NCBI RefSeq assembly: GCF_041821045.1
Contig: NZ_JBGUAW010000002.1
Location: 310,001-374,000, forward strand
Reading direction: 5' to 3'
Length of the DNA: 64,000 bases
Source of the DNA: Thiohalorhabdus sp. Cl-TMA
GTDB taxonomy: Bacteria; Pseudomonadota; Gammaproteobacteria; Thiohalorhabdales; Thiohalorhabdaceae
The notes under the pieces are model-generated. The model was not told the DNA's origin and did no database searches. It saw only the letters and a program-made list of their open reading frames with translations. This document shows, piece after piece, positions 34,445 to 50,399 of the stretch; within the stretch, counting starts at the first letter, position 1, and each line of letters begins with the position of its first letter. Position numbers and translations under genes: made by a program.

Positions 34445-35053
34445 CTACCCGCTGCCGAACAGCTCCTGGTCTACCAGCATGCAGAGCCCGTGCAGGATCA
34501 GGATGTGCACCTCCTGGATGCGTGCCGTGGTGCGCGAATCCACGCGTAGTACCAGGTCCTCGCCGGGGCGCGCCAAGTCGGCGAGCTCGCCGCCGTCCGC
34601 GCCGGTGAGGACAAGCAGCCGCAGGCCACGCTGGAAGGCCGCTTCCGCGGCCTGGAGGACGTTGGCGGACTGGCCGCTGGTGGAGATCACCAGGAGCAGG
34701 TCGCCGGACTGGCCCAGGGCCTGGACCTCCTTGGCGTAGATCTCCTCGAAGGAATAGTCGTTGGCCGCGGCGGTGACCGTAACCGGGTTGGTGCCCAGGG
34801 CGATGGCGGGCAGGGGCGGCCGCTCGATCTCGAAGCGGTTCACAAGCTCGCCCACGAAATGCTGGGCGTCCCCGGCGGAGCCGCCGTTGCCGCAGGCGAG
34901 GACCTTGTTGCCGCCGAGCAGGGTCTCCCGGATCAGCTTCGCCGCCTCCACGATGGAGGGGGCGAGCTCCTCCCCCATGCGCTGCTTGAGCTCCGCGCTC
35001 TCGTTGAACAGGCCTTGGATGCGCGTGGCCGGGTCTTGTCCGTACTGCTCCAT
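34445..35053 (-). CDS. diaA: DiaA/GmhA-like SIS-domain protein
   Basis: 202 residues, SIS domain. The sugar-phosphate-like site CGNGGSAGDAQHFVGELVNR and LLVISTSGQSANVLQA are present. DiaA binds DnaA and promotes ordered replication starts; GmhA isomerises sedoheptulose-7-phosphate. The context next to yraN and lpoA is that of diaA in gammaproteobacteria. One base separates its ATG from the yraN stop, so translation is coupled. Confidence 0.9.
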   Translation of the reverse strand: MEQYGQDPATRIQGLFNESAELKQRMGEELAPSIVEAAKLIRETLLGGNKVLACGNGGSAGDAQHFVGELVNRFEIERPPLPAIALGTNPVTVTAAANDYSFEEIYAKEVQALGQSGDLLLVISTSGQSANVLQAAEAAFQRGLRLLVLTGADGGELADLARPGEDLVLRVDSRTTARIQEVHILILHGLCMLVDQELFGSG

Positions 35054-35054
35054 T

Positions 35055-35429
35055 TCAGCTCCAGGTTGCGTCCGGGCGGAAGGCGTCGCGGATCCAGCGC
35101 AGCTCCCGGCCATGCAGGGCTACCACGTCGAAGCGGCAGAAGCGCGCGGCATGCTCGGGATGGATGGCCAGGAAGGCGCGAGCCGCCTGGATGATGCGTT
35201 TTTGCTTGCGGGGGCCCACCGTTTCCTCGGCGGTGCCGTAGGCGCTGTCGGCGCGGGCACGCACCTCGGTGAATACCAGCACCTCGCCGTCCAGGGTCAC
35301 CAGGTCCACCTCGCCGCCCTTGGCGTGGAAATTCCGCGCCACGAAGTGGTGCTTGCCCCTGCGCTGCAGGTGCTTGAGAGCCTGCCGCTCGGCGGCGTCG
35401 CCGGTACGCTGGGCGGAGGTGCGGGCCAT
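35055..35429 (-). CDS. yraN: YraN-family (UPF0102) nuclease-like protein
   Basis: 124 residues. The UPF0102 signature RTGDAAERQALKHLQRRG, FVARNFHAKGGEVDLV and LVFTEVRARA (Asp and ExR of a Holliday junction resolvase-like fold) is complete. Its role is not settled; the fold suggests a DNA endonuclease. It sits in the lpoA-yraN-diaA order. The start at ATG 35429 fits the family length. Confidence 0.9.
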   Translation of the reverse strand: MARTSAQRTGDAAERQALKHLQRRGKHHFVARNFHAKGGEVDLVTLDGEVLVFTEVRARADSAYGTAEETVGPRKQKRIIQAARAFLAIHPEHAARFCRFDVVALHGRELRWIRDAFRPDATWS

Positions 35430-35467
35430 GGGGCACAAGCTCCGGGCGGCGGCCGCCTGAACCGCGC

Positions 35468-37393
35468 CTAGTTGCCGGGCGTGAGCATGCCGGGAAGCGG
35501 CATGATGCGGCCATGCCGGTACTCGGCCCACTGCAGGCGCCGTTTGATGCGGCCGTCGGCGTCCGCCGCCAGCCGACCGGTGCCGCCCTCCAGGCGGATA
35601 TTCCTTAGCGCCACGTCCATGGGATCGTCCAGAAGCAGGGATCGGCGCCAAGCGCCCACCACCAGCGAATAGGCATCATAGCCCAGGGCGTTCAGGCGCT
35701 CCAGGCTGGCCTGCTGACGCGGATAGCTCTCCGCGAGCTTCCGGGCCGCCTTTCGGTGCTGCGGATGGGGCTCCAGGAACCACGGAAGCTGCTGGAAGTG
35801 GATGCCGTCCATGTCGCGCCGGTCCGAGCGCGAGTCCCCGGGGCTGTGGACATGGCTGGTGGCCAGGACCGGTAGGCCCCCGGCGGCGTAAAACTCCAGC
35901 TGGGGCTTGATCAGCCGGGCGTTCAGGGTCTCCGAGGCCAGGAACAGGAAGTCCAGATCCTCGCGGCGCGGCGGTGTGGAGTACTCGGGAAGGTCCACCT
36001 TCAGGGTGTCCTCGAGCCGGCGCCGGCGCTGCGTGACCTTGTCCAGGGCGAGCAGGGCCTTCAGGGTGGTCGAGTGGTCCGACTGGTCGGGGTTGAACAT
36101 CTCGATGGCCCGGGTCTCGCCGCCCAGCTCCTGCCAGCGCTCCTGGAAGGCGCCCACCATGCGCCGCCCCCACTGGGTCTGCGGGAACAGGATGCCGGCC
36201 TGGCGATACCCGGCCTGGTAGGCGTGCTCGGCGGCCTGCCGGGCCTCCGTCTCCGGGTCCAGCCCGAGCTGGAACACCCGGGAGCCCGCCTTGGCCCAGT
36301 TCTCGGTGGTATTCAGCACCAGCGCGGGCGGCAGCTCCGAACCGCGGCGGGTTTGTTGCACGTAGGCGCGCACCGCCGGCTGCGTGAGGGGTCCGATGAG
36401 CGCCGCATAATTCCCCGCGTAGACCTTCTCCAGGGCCCGTTCGAGGCCCTCGGGACTGGCACCCGTATTGAGCAGCTCGACGCGGATGTCGGCGCCGCGG
36501 TCGGTCTGATAGTAGGCGGCGAGCATGCCGTGCAGGATGGCCTCCGCCAGCCGCCCATAGCGGGATTCCAGGGGAAGCAGCACGGCGATCCGGAGCGGGG
36601 CTTCCTGGACCCGCTCCAGGCGGTCGCGCACAATACCCGCCAGCGGGTGCTCCGGGTACTGCTCCAGCCAGCGCCGCAGATCCCCACCGGTCTTCTCCAG
36701 GGGCTGACGGGTGGCGCGGCGCATGAGCCGCTCGAAGCGGAGGTACCCGCTCGGGAATTCCTCGCCCACCCGCTCGATCCGCTTGCTCAGTACCTGCTCC
36801 GGCATGGATTCGAGGAGGTAGCGCACGCGGGCGATGTTCGAATGCCGAGCTTTCTCCCCGCTCAGGATGCGGTGCCGCTGCACCAGGGCGTCGAAGGCCG
36901 TCCCTGGCCGCCCCTGGGCCAGCTCCAGCTGGGCGAGGTAGTCGAGCACCTCCTCCTGCAGGCGGGCGGAGAGGGTGTCCACATCCCCCCGCTGTCCGTT
37001 CAGGCGCTCCAGGATGCGCCGGGCGGTGTCGAAGCGCTGGTGGCGCATGTGGATGCGCGCGCGCAGCAGGGCCGCCCGGTTGGCCTGTGCGGTCCCCGCG
37101 AGTCGCTCCAGCACCTCTAGGGCATCCACGTCCCTTCCGGCAAGGGCCAGGGCCCGGGCCTGGCGGAACCGGAACCGCGAGGCCTCCTCGCCCCGGGCCT
37201 CTTCCGCGCGCTGGGCATACGCCTCGGCGGCCTGCCCGTAGGCGCCGGCCTGCTCCATGCCTTCGGGCGTGGTGGCCGGCGCCTCGGCGGAGGGCCGCTC
37301 CGGCGAGGGCCCGGGTCCGGGGGCACAGCCGCCGGCCGCCAGCGCGGCGGCGGTGAGCAGAAAGGCGGGGCGCAGCGGGCGTGGAAGTGGCAA
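35468..37393 (-). CDS. lpoA: LpoA-like outer-membrane activator of penicillin-binding protein
   Basis: About 641 residues. An N-terminal lipoprotein signal (PLPRPLRPAFLLTAAALAAG) leads to Cys 23. A TPR-like helical domain covers about residues 40-260, and the C-terminal half is a periplasmic-binding-protein fold (PLRIAVLLPLESRYGRLAEA, YAALIGPLTQPAVRAYV, GILFPQTQWGRRMVGAF). LpoA reaches through the wall to activate PBP1A. TTG 37393 is preferred because the signal peptide begins there; a longer frame (TTG 37438) would overlap the divergent rsmI start. Confidence 0.88.
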   Translation of the reverse strand: MPLPRPLRPAFLLTAAALAAGGCAPGPGPSPERPSAEAPATTPEGMEQAGAYGQAAEAYAQRAEEARGEEASRFRFRQARALALAGRDVDALEVLERLAGTAQANRAALLRARIHMRHQRFDTARRILERLNGQRGDVDTLSARLQEEVLDYLAQLELAQGRPGTAFDALVQRHRILSGEKARHSNIARVRYLLESMPEQVLSKRIERVGEEFPSGYLRFERLMRRATRQPLEKTGGDLRRWLEQYPEHPLAGIVRDRLERVQEAPLRIAVLLPLESRYGRLAEAILHGMLAAYYQTDRGADIRVELLNTGASPEGLERALEKVYAGNYAALIGPLTQPAVRAYVQQTRRGSELPPALVLNTTENWAKAGSRVFQLGLDPETEARQAAEHAYQAGYRQAGILFPQTQWGRRMVGAFQERWQELGGETRAIEMFNPDQSDHSTTLKALLALDKVTQRRRRLEDTLKVDLPEYSTPPRREDLDFLFLASETLNARLIKPQLEFYAAGGLPVLATSHVHSPGDSRSDRRDMDGIHFQQLPWFLEPHPQHRKAARKLAESYPRQQASLERLNALGYDAYSLVVGAWRRSLLLDDPMDVALRNIRLEGGTGRLAADADGRIKRRLQWAEYRHGRIMPLPGMLTPGN

Positions 37394-37429
37394 GCGGATG
37401 ATCCCTTTTTTCCGAATCAGGCGAGCGCG

Positions 37430-38290
37430 ATGCAGCAATTCGAGACGGGTATTTTATACGTGGTCGGGACCCCCATCGGCAACCGCGGTGATTGCACGCC
37501 GCGCGCCCTGGAGACCCTGGGGTCGGTAGCGGCGATTGTAGCGGAGGATACCCGGCATGTGCAGCGCCTGCTCGCGGATACCCCGGTGCGCGGCGACCGG
37601 GTGTCCCTGAACGCGCACAACGAGGAGGATCGCATCCCGCGGCTTCTGGAGCGTCTTTCCGGCGGGGAGGATCTGGCCCTGGTGAGCGACGCCGGGGTGC
37701 CGGCCATCTCCGATCCCGGGGGGCGGCTCGTGGCCGCGGCCCACGGAGCCGGGATACCCGTCCGCGCCGTGCCCGGACCGAGTGCCGTCACCGCCGCCCT
37801 GTCCGTGGCCGGATTCGCCGCCAACCGGTTCGCCTTCGAGGGCTTTCTGCCCACCAAGGGCGAGGCGCGCAGATCCCGCCTGCGGGAGATCGCCCGCGAT
37901 CCCCGCACGGTGGTGCTGTTCGAGTCGCCGCGCCGCATCGCCGGGCTGCTCGACGATCTGGAGGCGGCGTGCGGGTCCGAACGGGAGGCGGTGGTGACCC
38001 GGGAGCTGACCAAGCGTTTCGAGACCAATCGGCGCGGCCCCCTCCGGGAGCTGGCCGGCCACTTCACCGGTCACGACGAGGAGCAGCGCGGGGAATTCAC
38101 TGTGTGCGTGGCCGGGGCGCCGGAGGAGCAGCCCGGGGACGGCTCCGCCACGGTGGAGGCGGACAAGGTGCTGGAGGCGCTGCTGGCGGAGCTGTCGCCG
38201 AGCCGCGCCGCCAAGGTGGCCGCCCGCATCACCGGCCGGCCCAAGAACGCCCTGTACCAGCGGGCCATGGAGCTGGACGGGAAGGAATGA
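37430..38290 (+). CDS. rsmI: 16S rRNA (cytidine1402-2'-O)-methyltransferase
   Basis: 286 residues. The RsmI (YraL) signature LYVVGTPIGNRGDCTPRALE, AEDTRHVQRLL, SDAGVPAISDPGG and AVPGPSAVTAALSVAG is complete, with FEGFLPTKGEARRSRL and the family ending (RAAKVAARITGRPKNALYQ). It methylates the 2'-O of C1402 in 16S rRNA. It is divergent from lpoA, as usual in gammaproteobacteria, with only 36 bases between starts. Confidence 0.96.
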   Translation: MQQFETGILYVVGTPIGNRGDCTPRALETLGSVAAIVAEDTRHVQRLLADTPVRGDRVSLNAHNEEDRIPRLLERLSGGEDLALVSDAGVPAISDPGGRLVAAAHGAGIPVRAVPGPSAVTAALSVAGFAANRFAFEGFLPTKGEARRSRLREIARDPRTVVLFESPRRIAGLLDDLEAACGSEREAVVTRELTKRFETNRRGPLRELAGHFTGHDEEQRGEFTVCVAGAPEEQPGDGSATVEADKVLEALLAELSPSRAAKVAARITGRPKNALYQRAMELDGKE

Positions 38291-38304
38291 GGGGTCGAGT
38301 ACCT

Positions 38305-38430
38305 GTAGGAGCCGTTTCCAGACCGCGACTTTCTATTTGGCAGGTCGCGAGCTGGAGCTCACTCCTACCCCTCTGATTCGGCCTTCCGTAGGCGCGACGG
38401 CCCCCGTCGCGACGACTTTGGTGGTCCCTA
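38305..38430. repeat. Two REP-type palindromes
   Basis: GTAGGAGC at 38305 pairs with a terminal ACTCCTAC (to 38368). Just after, 38384-38430 has GTAGGCGCGACGG with GTCGCGAC and ends CCCTAC. Both carry the GTCGCGA core that also occurs near 40017. Confidence 0.65.
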
Positions 38431-38435
38431 CACGC

Positions 38436-38465
38436 AAAAAGGCGGCCCGGCGGGGCCGCCTTTTC
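38436..38465. terminator. Bidirectional terminator between rsmI and gltD
   Basis: The stem GGCGGCC / GGCCGCC (38441-38460) is flanked by AAAAA on the left and TTTT on the right, so it can serve both convergent genes. Confidence 0.88.
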
Positions 38466-38485
38466 TGTTCGGGCTTCTGCGTGAG

Positions 38486-39961
38486 TCAGTCCGCCATCTC
38501 CTTGATGCCGCGGGCCACCTTCTGCTTCATCAGGTACTGGTGGGCGCCTTCGGCGGCGCGGCGGCCGTCGTGGATGGCCCAGACGATCAGACTGGCGCCG
38601 CGGTACATATCCCCGGCGGAGAAGACGCCCTCCACGTTGGTCATGCGGGTGGCGGGGTCGGCGGCGGCGTTGCCCCGCTTGTCCACCGCCACGCCCAGGG
38701 CGTCGAGCAGCGGGCTGCGCTCCGGGCCTTCGAAGCCGATGGCGAGCAGCACCAGCTCCGCATCCAGGTCGAAATCACCGCCCGGCTCTTCGATGAGCTC
38801 GCGGGTGCCGTCGGGACGGCGCTGGGCGGATTTCACCTGGACGCAGTTGGCCTTTTGGACCCGGCCGCTGCCGTCGTCCTCGAAGGACTTCACGTAGTCC
38901 TTCCAGAGGCGCTCGCAGCCCTCCTGGTGGGAGGTGGAGTCCATGCGCTTGTGGGGCCACTCGGGCCAGGGGGTGCGCTCGGAGCGCTCCTCCGGCGGCT
39001 CGGGATGGATATTGAGCTGCCGGACGCTCTTGGCGCCCTGGCGGATGGAGGTGCCCACGCAGTCGGCGCCGGTGTCGCCGCCGCCGATGATCACCACGTT
39101 CTTGCCCGCTGCGGTGATGCGCTCTGCGTCGGGGATGGTGTCTCCGGCGTTGATCCGGTTCTGCTGGATCAAAAACGGCATGGCGTAGTGGATGCCTTCC
39201 AGATGGCGGCCGGGCACGTCGTGGTCGCGGGGCTTCTCCGCGCCGCCCGCGAGGATCACGGCGTCGAACTCCCGCCGCAGCTCCTCGGCGGTGACGTCCT
39301 CGCCCACGCTCACCCCGGTGCGGAAGGTCACGCCCTCGGCCTCCATCTGCTCAATACGGCGGTCGATGCGGAACTTCTGCATCTTGAAGTCGGGGATACC
39401 GTAGCGGAGCAGGCCGCCGATGCGGTCGTGCTTCTCCAGCACGGTCACCGTGTGGCCCCAGCGCGCCAGCTGCTGGGCGGCCGCCAGGCCCGCCGGTCCG
39501 GAGCCCACCACCGCCACCTTGAAGCCGGTCTCGGGGGCGGGTGCCACGGGCGCCACCCAGCCCTCGTCGAAGCCGCGCTCGATGATGTTGCGCTCGATGT
39601 TCTTGATGGTGACCGGGGCGTTTTCCACCAGGTCCAGCGTGCAGGCGCTCTCGCAGGGCGCCGGGCACAGCCAGCCGGTGAACTCCGGGAAGTTGTTGGT
39701 ATCGTGGAGCCGGCCCAGCGCTTCGTGCCACTGGCCCCGGTAGACCAGGTCGTTCCATTCCGGGATCAGGTTGTCCACCGGACAGCCGGTGTCCGTCTGG
39801 CAATAGGGGATGCCGCAGTCCATGCAGCGGGCGCCCTGCTCGGCCAGCTCGGCGTCGGACTGCTCCCGGTAGAGCTCCCGGTAGTCTTCCCGGCGCTCCG
39901 CCACCGGCCGCAGCGGCGCGCCGTGCCGGGGGAATTTCATAAAGCCGTCGATCTGACCCAC
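38486..39961 (-). CDS. gltD: Glutamate synthase small subunit
   Basis: 491 residues. N-terminal Fe-S domain: CMDCGIPYCQTDTGCPVDN and LCPAPCESACTLD. An FAD site (VAVVGSGPAGLAAAQQLARW) and NAD(P)H site (NVVIIGGGDTGADCVG) follow. It passes electrons from NADPH to GltB. The GTG at 39961 follows GGGAGG at seven bases, and the family sequence starts at VGQIDGFMKFPR; the longer frame to 40090 runs through a REP element. It is separated from gltB by 97 bases that contain the REP palindrome. Confidence 0.95.
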   Translation of the reverse strand: MGQIDGFMKFPRHGAPLRPVAERREDYRELYREQSDAELAEQGARCMDCGIPYCQTDTGCPVDNLIPEWNDLVYRGQWHEALGRLHDTNNFPEFTGWLCPAPCESACTLDLVENAPVTIKNIERNIIERGFDEGWVAPVAPAPETGFKVAVVGSGPAGLAAAQQLARWGHTVTVLEKHDRIGGLLRYGIPDFKMQKFRIDRRIEQMEAEGVTFRTGVSVGEDVTAEELRREFDAVILAGGAEKPRDHDVPGRHLEGIHYAMPFLIQQNRINAGDTIPDAERITAAGKNVVIIGGGDTGADCVGTSIRQGAKSVRQLNIHPEPPEERSERTPWPEWPHKRMDSTSHQEGCERLWKDYVKSFEDDGSGRVQKANCVQVKSAQRRPDGTRELIEEPGGDFDLDAELVLLAIGFEGPERSPLLDALGVAVDKRGNAAADPATRMTNVEGVFSAGDMYRGASLIVWAIHDGRRAAEGAHQYLMKQKVARGIKEMAD

Positions 39962-39986
39962 GGTCAAACCTCCCTGACAATCGGAT

Positions 39987-40033
39987 GTAGGAGCGGCGCA
40001 CGCCGGGGGCGCCGCAAGCCGTCGCGACCGGAG
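39987..40033. repeat. REP palindrome inside the gltB-gltD gap
   Basis: Begins GTAGGAGC at 39987. It contains stem GCGGCGC / GCGCCGC and a second hairpin GCGACC-GGA-GGTCGC. REP elements between operon genes often set the mRNA ratio of the flanking genes; that is inference here. Confidence 0.65.
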
Positions 40034-40058
40034 GTCGCTGCCACGAAACAGGATGCCT

Positions 40059-44675
<4,617 letters not shown>

Positions 44676-45281
44676 GGATATCTATCTCCGCTTTTGGCCC
44701 CCGCCCGGGGTCCGGTGCCGCAATTCAAGCCGCGCGGTGCGGTCCCAAGCGAACGTCCGGTAAGAAGCGGGGCGGGCTTCAGACACGGCAAAGCCGAGTG
44801 GGCCACCCCGAATCAGGTCAGGATTCGCGGCGGGCGGCCCACCCGGCCCGGTGTTAAGGGGTCACGGGCCCAATCTCCACCCGTTGTCTACAGTCGAGCC
44901 TTAAGAGGCTAGCGTTTTCCTCCGCTGGCGACAACCCAGTTAACATGATTCATGGTGCCATGCACGGCCCCTTTTGGCTTGGATTTCCCGCCCCCGGGCG
45001 TGGTTCAGGGTGAATCCCGGTGCCCAGAGCACTGAAAGATGGGTTTTCCCCCGGCCATGGCCGGGAAGCTCGCCGAACCGTGCCGTACGCCCCCGGAGGT
45101 ATCGGGTAAGTACCCACAAATTTGCCGGTAGCGGTTGAAAACGGGACGCCCATCCCCATCTACAGCGTAGGGTTTTCGGCGGCGTGCTTCTGGCCGCCGG
45201 ATAAGCAACGGGGAGTGGGCCGGAATGGACGCCCCATTCCCGCCCCTTCCCCGGGTGAACGGCATGCAAGCGGAGGGTTCC
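44676..45281. other. Divergent gltB-clpB intergenic region
   Basis: 606 bases holding both promoters. The clpB-proximal part has a strong sigma32-type promoter (separate entry). The gltB-proximal part has no clear consensus that I can defend. No gene is supported. Confidence 0.5.
45134..45161 (+). promoter_or_regulatory. Sigma32 (heat-shock) promoter for clpB
   Basis: GTTGAAA (45134-45140) and CCCCATCT (45154-45161) with 13 bases between match the sigma32 consensus CTTGAAA and CCCCATNT with one mismatch. It lies about 120 bases before the clpB ATG. Confidence 0.75.
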
Positions 45282-47879
<2,598 letters not shown>

Positions 47880-47908
47880 GCGCGGGGAGCTCCTCCCCGA
47901 CGCGACAG

Positions 47909-47938
47909 CGCCGCCCCGGTTCCGGGGCGGCGTTTTTC
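47909..47938 (+). terminator. Terminator of clpB
   Basis: Stem CGCCGCCCCGG / CCGGGGCGGCG with a 2-base loop, then TTTTT. Confidence 0.92.
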
Positions 47939-47966
47939 GTGGCTGTCGCCAACACGGTCGACCGGT

Positions 47967-48539
47967 CTACCGCTTGGTGTAGTAGAGCGTGAACTGCGCC
48001 GGGACGGCGGGGCTGATGGAGGGCAGGCCGGCGATCTCGCGGAGCTTTTCCACGCCGCGTGCCAGACCGAAATCCCCGGCATTGATGATTACCGGACGCA
48101 GGTTGGCCACCTGGATGGTGTCATCGGCCAGACGGGTAACCGACAGGACCGTGTCCACCGGCTTTTCCGAGCCGTGCAGGGACAGCGTGGCGGTGGTGTC
48201 GAGGATGAGGTTGTCCCCGGGGGCGAGATCCGCCACCCGCTGCTCGGGAACCTCCACGGTCACCAGGGCGGTGGCGAAGTCGCCCACCTCGAACAGATGC
48301 TCCTGCATCCGCTCATTGCGGATGTCGATATTGGTCTCGACACTGGCCAGATCGATGGCCAGCCGAGCCTGCCCCTGTTCGTATTTCCCGGAAATATCGT
48401 CGAAATGGTGGGTCTCCGCCACCGTATTCTTCTTGGTGGAAACGAAGAACAGGGAAGAGCGCTGCGCATCGAGCTGCCAGGCCGCCATGGCCGGGAAGCT
48501 CAGGGTGAGCAGCGTGAAAGTCAGGATAAGCCGTTTCAT
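47967..48539 (-). CDS. YceI-family periplasmic protein
   Basis: 190 residues. A signal peptide (RLILTFTLLTLSFPAMAAWQ) precedes a lipocalin-like YceI domain (SSLFFVSTKKNTVAETHHFD, the RNERMQEHLFEVGDFATALV helix, and TATLSLHGSEKPVDTVLSV). YceI proteins bind isoprenoid-like lipids or act in stress; the role here is unknown. ATG 48539 follows GGAGACACT; upstream starts would spoil the signal peptide. Confidence 0.88.
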   Translation of the reverse strand: MKRLILTFTLLTLSFPAMAAWQLDAQRSSLFFVSTKKNTVAETHHFDDISGKYEQGQARLAIDLASVETNIDIRNERMQEHLFEVGDFATALVTVEVPEQRVADLAPGDNLILDTTATLSLHGSEKPVDTVLSVTRLADDTIQVANLRPVIINAGDFGLARGVEKLREIAGLPSISPAVPAQFTLYYTKR

Positions 48540-48617
48540 GGCCGAGTGTCTCCTTTGTCCAATTCCGGAAGGCATCCAGTCTTGGACAAAGGAGCCGCGG
48601 AGGCAAGTCGCCGCCGT

Positions 48618-49478
48618 TCAGATGGAGGGGTCGTGCCGCTCGCAGGCTTGGAGGGTGTTCTGCAGGAGGGTGGCCACGGTCATGGGGCCCACCCCGCCGG
48701 GTACCGGCGTGATCCAGGAGGCGCGCTCGCAGGCGGCCTCGAAATCCACATCGCCCACCAGGCGGTTATCCGGAAGCCGGTTCATGCCCACGTCGATCAC
48801 GATGGCATCGTCCTTGATCCAGTCGCCGGGCACCAGACCCGGCTTGCCGACAGCCACCACCAGGAGGTCGGCGCGGCGTACGTAGGTGCCGAGGTCCTGG
48901 GTGAAGCGGTGGCAGACCGTCACCGTGGCTCCTTCCAGAAGCAGCTCCAGCGCCATGGGCCGGCCCACGTGGTTGGAGGCCCCTACCACCACGGCATGCA
49001 GGCCCTTCGGGTCGAGCTCGTGCTCCTCCAGAAGGGTGATGATGCCGCGCGGGGTACAGGAGCGGAACAGGGGGTTCCGCTGGGCCAGCCGGCCGATGTT
49101 GTAGGGATGGAAGCCGTCCACGTCCTTGGCCGGATCGATGGTCTCGATAACGACGCTGGAGTCGATATGCGCCGGCAGCGGGAGCTGCACCAGGATGCCG
49201 TCCACCTGGTCATCGGAATTGAGGCTTTCCACCAGGGAAAGCAGCTCCTCCTGGCTGACGCTGTCCGGGAGGTCGTAGGAGAACGACTTGATTCCGGTCT
49301 TCTCGCAGGCGGTGCGCTTGTTGCGGACATACACCTGGGAGGCGTGGTCCTGGCCCACCAGCACCACCGCCAGCCCGGGCGGCCGGTAGCCCCTGCGTAC
49401 CCGATCGGCCACCAAGGCCGTCAGCTTGTCCCGGACCCTGGTGCTGGTTGCCTTGCCATCGATCATCTGCGCGGCCAT
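48618..49478 (-). CDS. folD: Bifunctional methylene-THF dehydrogenase / cyclohydrolase FolD
   Basis: 286 residues. Signature segments: [14 protein letters not shown] (catalytic Lys), [62 protein letters not shown] (NADP) and [17 protein letters not shown]. It interconverts 5,10-methylene-, methenyl- and formyl-tetrahydrofolate in one-carbon metabolism. ATG 49478 fits the usual length; a long upstream extension in frame overlaps tRNA genes and is rejected. Confidence 0.96.
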   Translation of the reverse strand: MAAQMIDGKATSTRVRDKLTALVADRVRRGYRPPGLAVVLVGQDHASQVYVRNKRTACEKTGIKSFSYDLPDSVSQEELLSLVESLNSDDQVDGILVQLPLPAHIDSSVVIETIDPAKDVDGFHPYNIGRLAQRNPLFRSCTPRGIITLLEEHELDPKGLHAVVVGASNHVGRPMALELLLEGATVTVCHRFTQDLGTYVRRADLLVVAVGKPGLVPGDWIKDDAIVIDVGMNRLPDNRLVGDVDFEAACERASWITPVPGGVGPMTVATLLQNTLQACERHDPSI

Positions 49479-49806
49479 GGGGCTCCTCATCTGCTCCGCA
49501 AAACGGGAACTCCGCCGTCCCGCGGGGATCCTCCCACCAAAATTCCACGAAAAAATTCGATTGGCGATAGGATGGCGAAACGGCGCGAAGACCGGACGGG
49601 TAAAGCGGGCGATATTGCCATGAACCGCCTCTTCGCGCAAAGCTGAACCGATTGACGAGATCTGGTGCGTCCCGGTAGGATTGTCCGTCTTGGTGGCCCG
49701 GGCGGGCAGCCGCCGAAGATTCCGCCCCGAGCCGGTCAGATGTGAACGATCGCCGAGGTTGGCGCCGTGGCGCGGCCCCGGCCTGTTCGGATCGAGGGAA
49801 TTCTGC
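49479..49806. other. Intergenic folD-tRNA region with candidate promoter
   Basis: 328 bases without a gene. TTGACG (49652-49657) and TAGGAT (49676-49681) with an 18-base spacer could be the promoter for the tRNA cluster. Confidence 0.35.
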
Positions 49807-49883
<77 letters not shown>

Positions 49884-49936
49884 AATCCGAATACGGGCCT
49901 GCAACCCCATAGAATGCCGTATCCGGTACTTCTTTG

Positions 49937-50013
49937 GCGCCTGTAGCTCAACTGGATAGAGCAGCGGCCTTCTAAGCCGCAGGTTGTGGGTTCGATTCCC
50001 GCCGGGCGCGCCA
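49937..50013 (+). tRNA. tRNA-Arg (anticodon UCU)
   Basis: Acceptor GCGCCTG / CGGGCGC (one G-T pair), anticodon loop CTTCTAA (TCT), T-loop GTTCGATTC, encoded CCA. It lies 53 bases after tRNA-Pro. Confidence 0.96.
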
Positions 50014-50113
50014 TTCGGAAAGGCGCAATCCGTTTCGGGTATCGCGCCGTATGCTAGAATGCGGGTTCGGGGACGCAACGTAATCCCCGGCCGGCTTCCA
50101 AGCCGGATGCAGT

Positions 50114-50190
50114 GGTGAGCGTAGCTCAGTTGGTAGAGCCCCGGATTGTGGCTCCGGTGGTCGGGAGTTCGAATCTCCTCGCTCACCCCA
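50114..50190 (+). tRNA. tRNA-His (anticodon GUG)
   Basis: Includes the extra G-1 typical of tRNA-His (GGTGAGCG start pairing to CGCTCACC). Anticodon loop ATTGTGG (GTG), T-loop GTTCGAATC, encoded CCA. Confidence 0.96.
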
Positions 50191-50207
50191 TTTTTTAAGC
50201 AGTAGAT

Positions 50208-50283
<76 letters not shown>

Positions 50284-50291
50284 TCTAAATC

Positions 50292-50326
50292 AAGGGCCTA
50301 GGCGCAATCGCCTAGGCCCTTTTTTT
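50292..50326 (+). terminator. Terminator of the tRNA cluster
   Basis: A 13-bp stem (AAGGGCCTAGGCG / CGCCTAGGCCCTT) with loop CAAT and a run of seven T. Confidence 0.95.
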
Positions 50327-50399
50327 GTTTGGGTAACGGTATGGGTAACGACGTAACCCAAGGAGACGCCGGGGAAGGGCCTCGCTGGGAGGGACGCCC

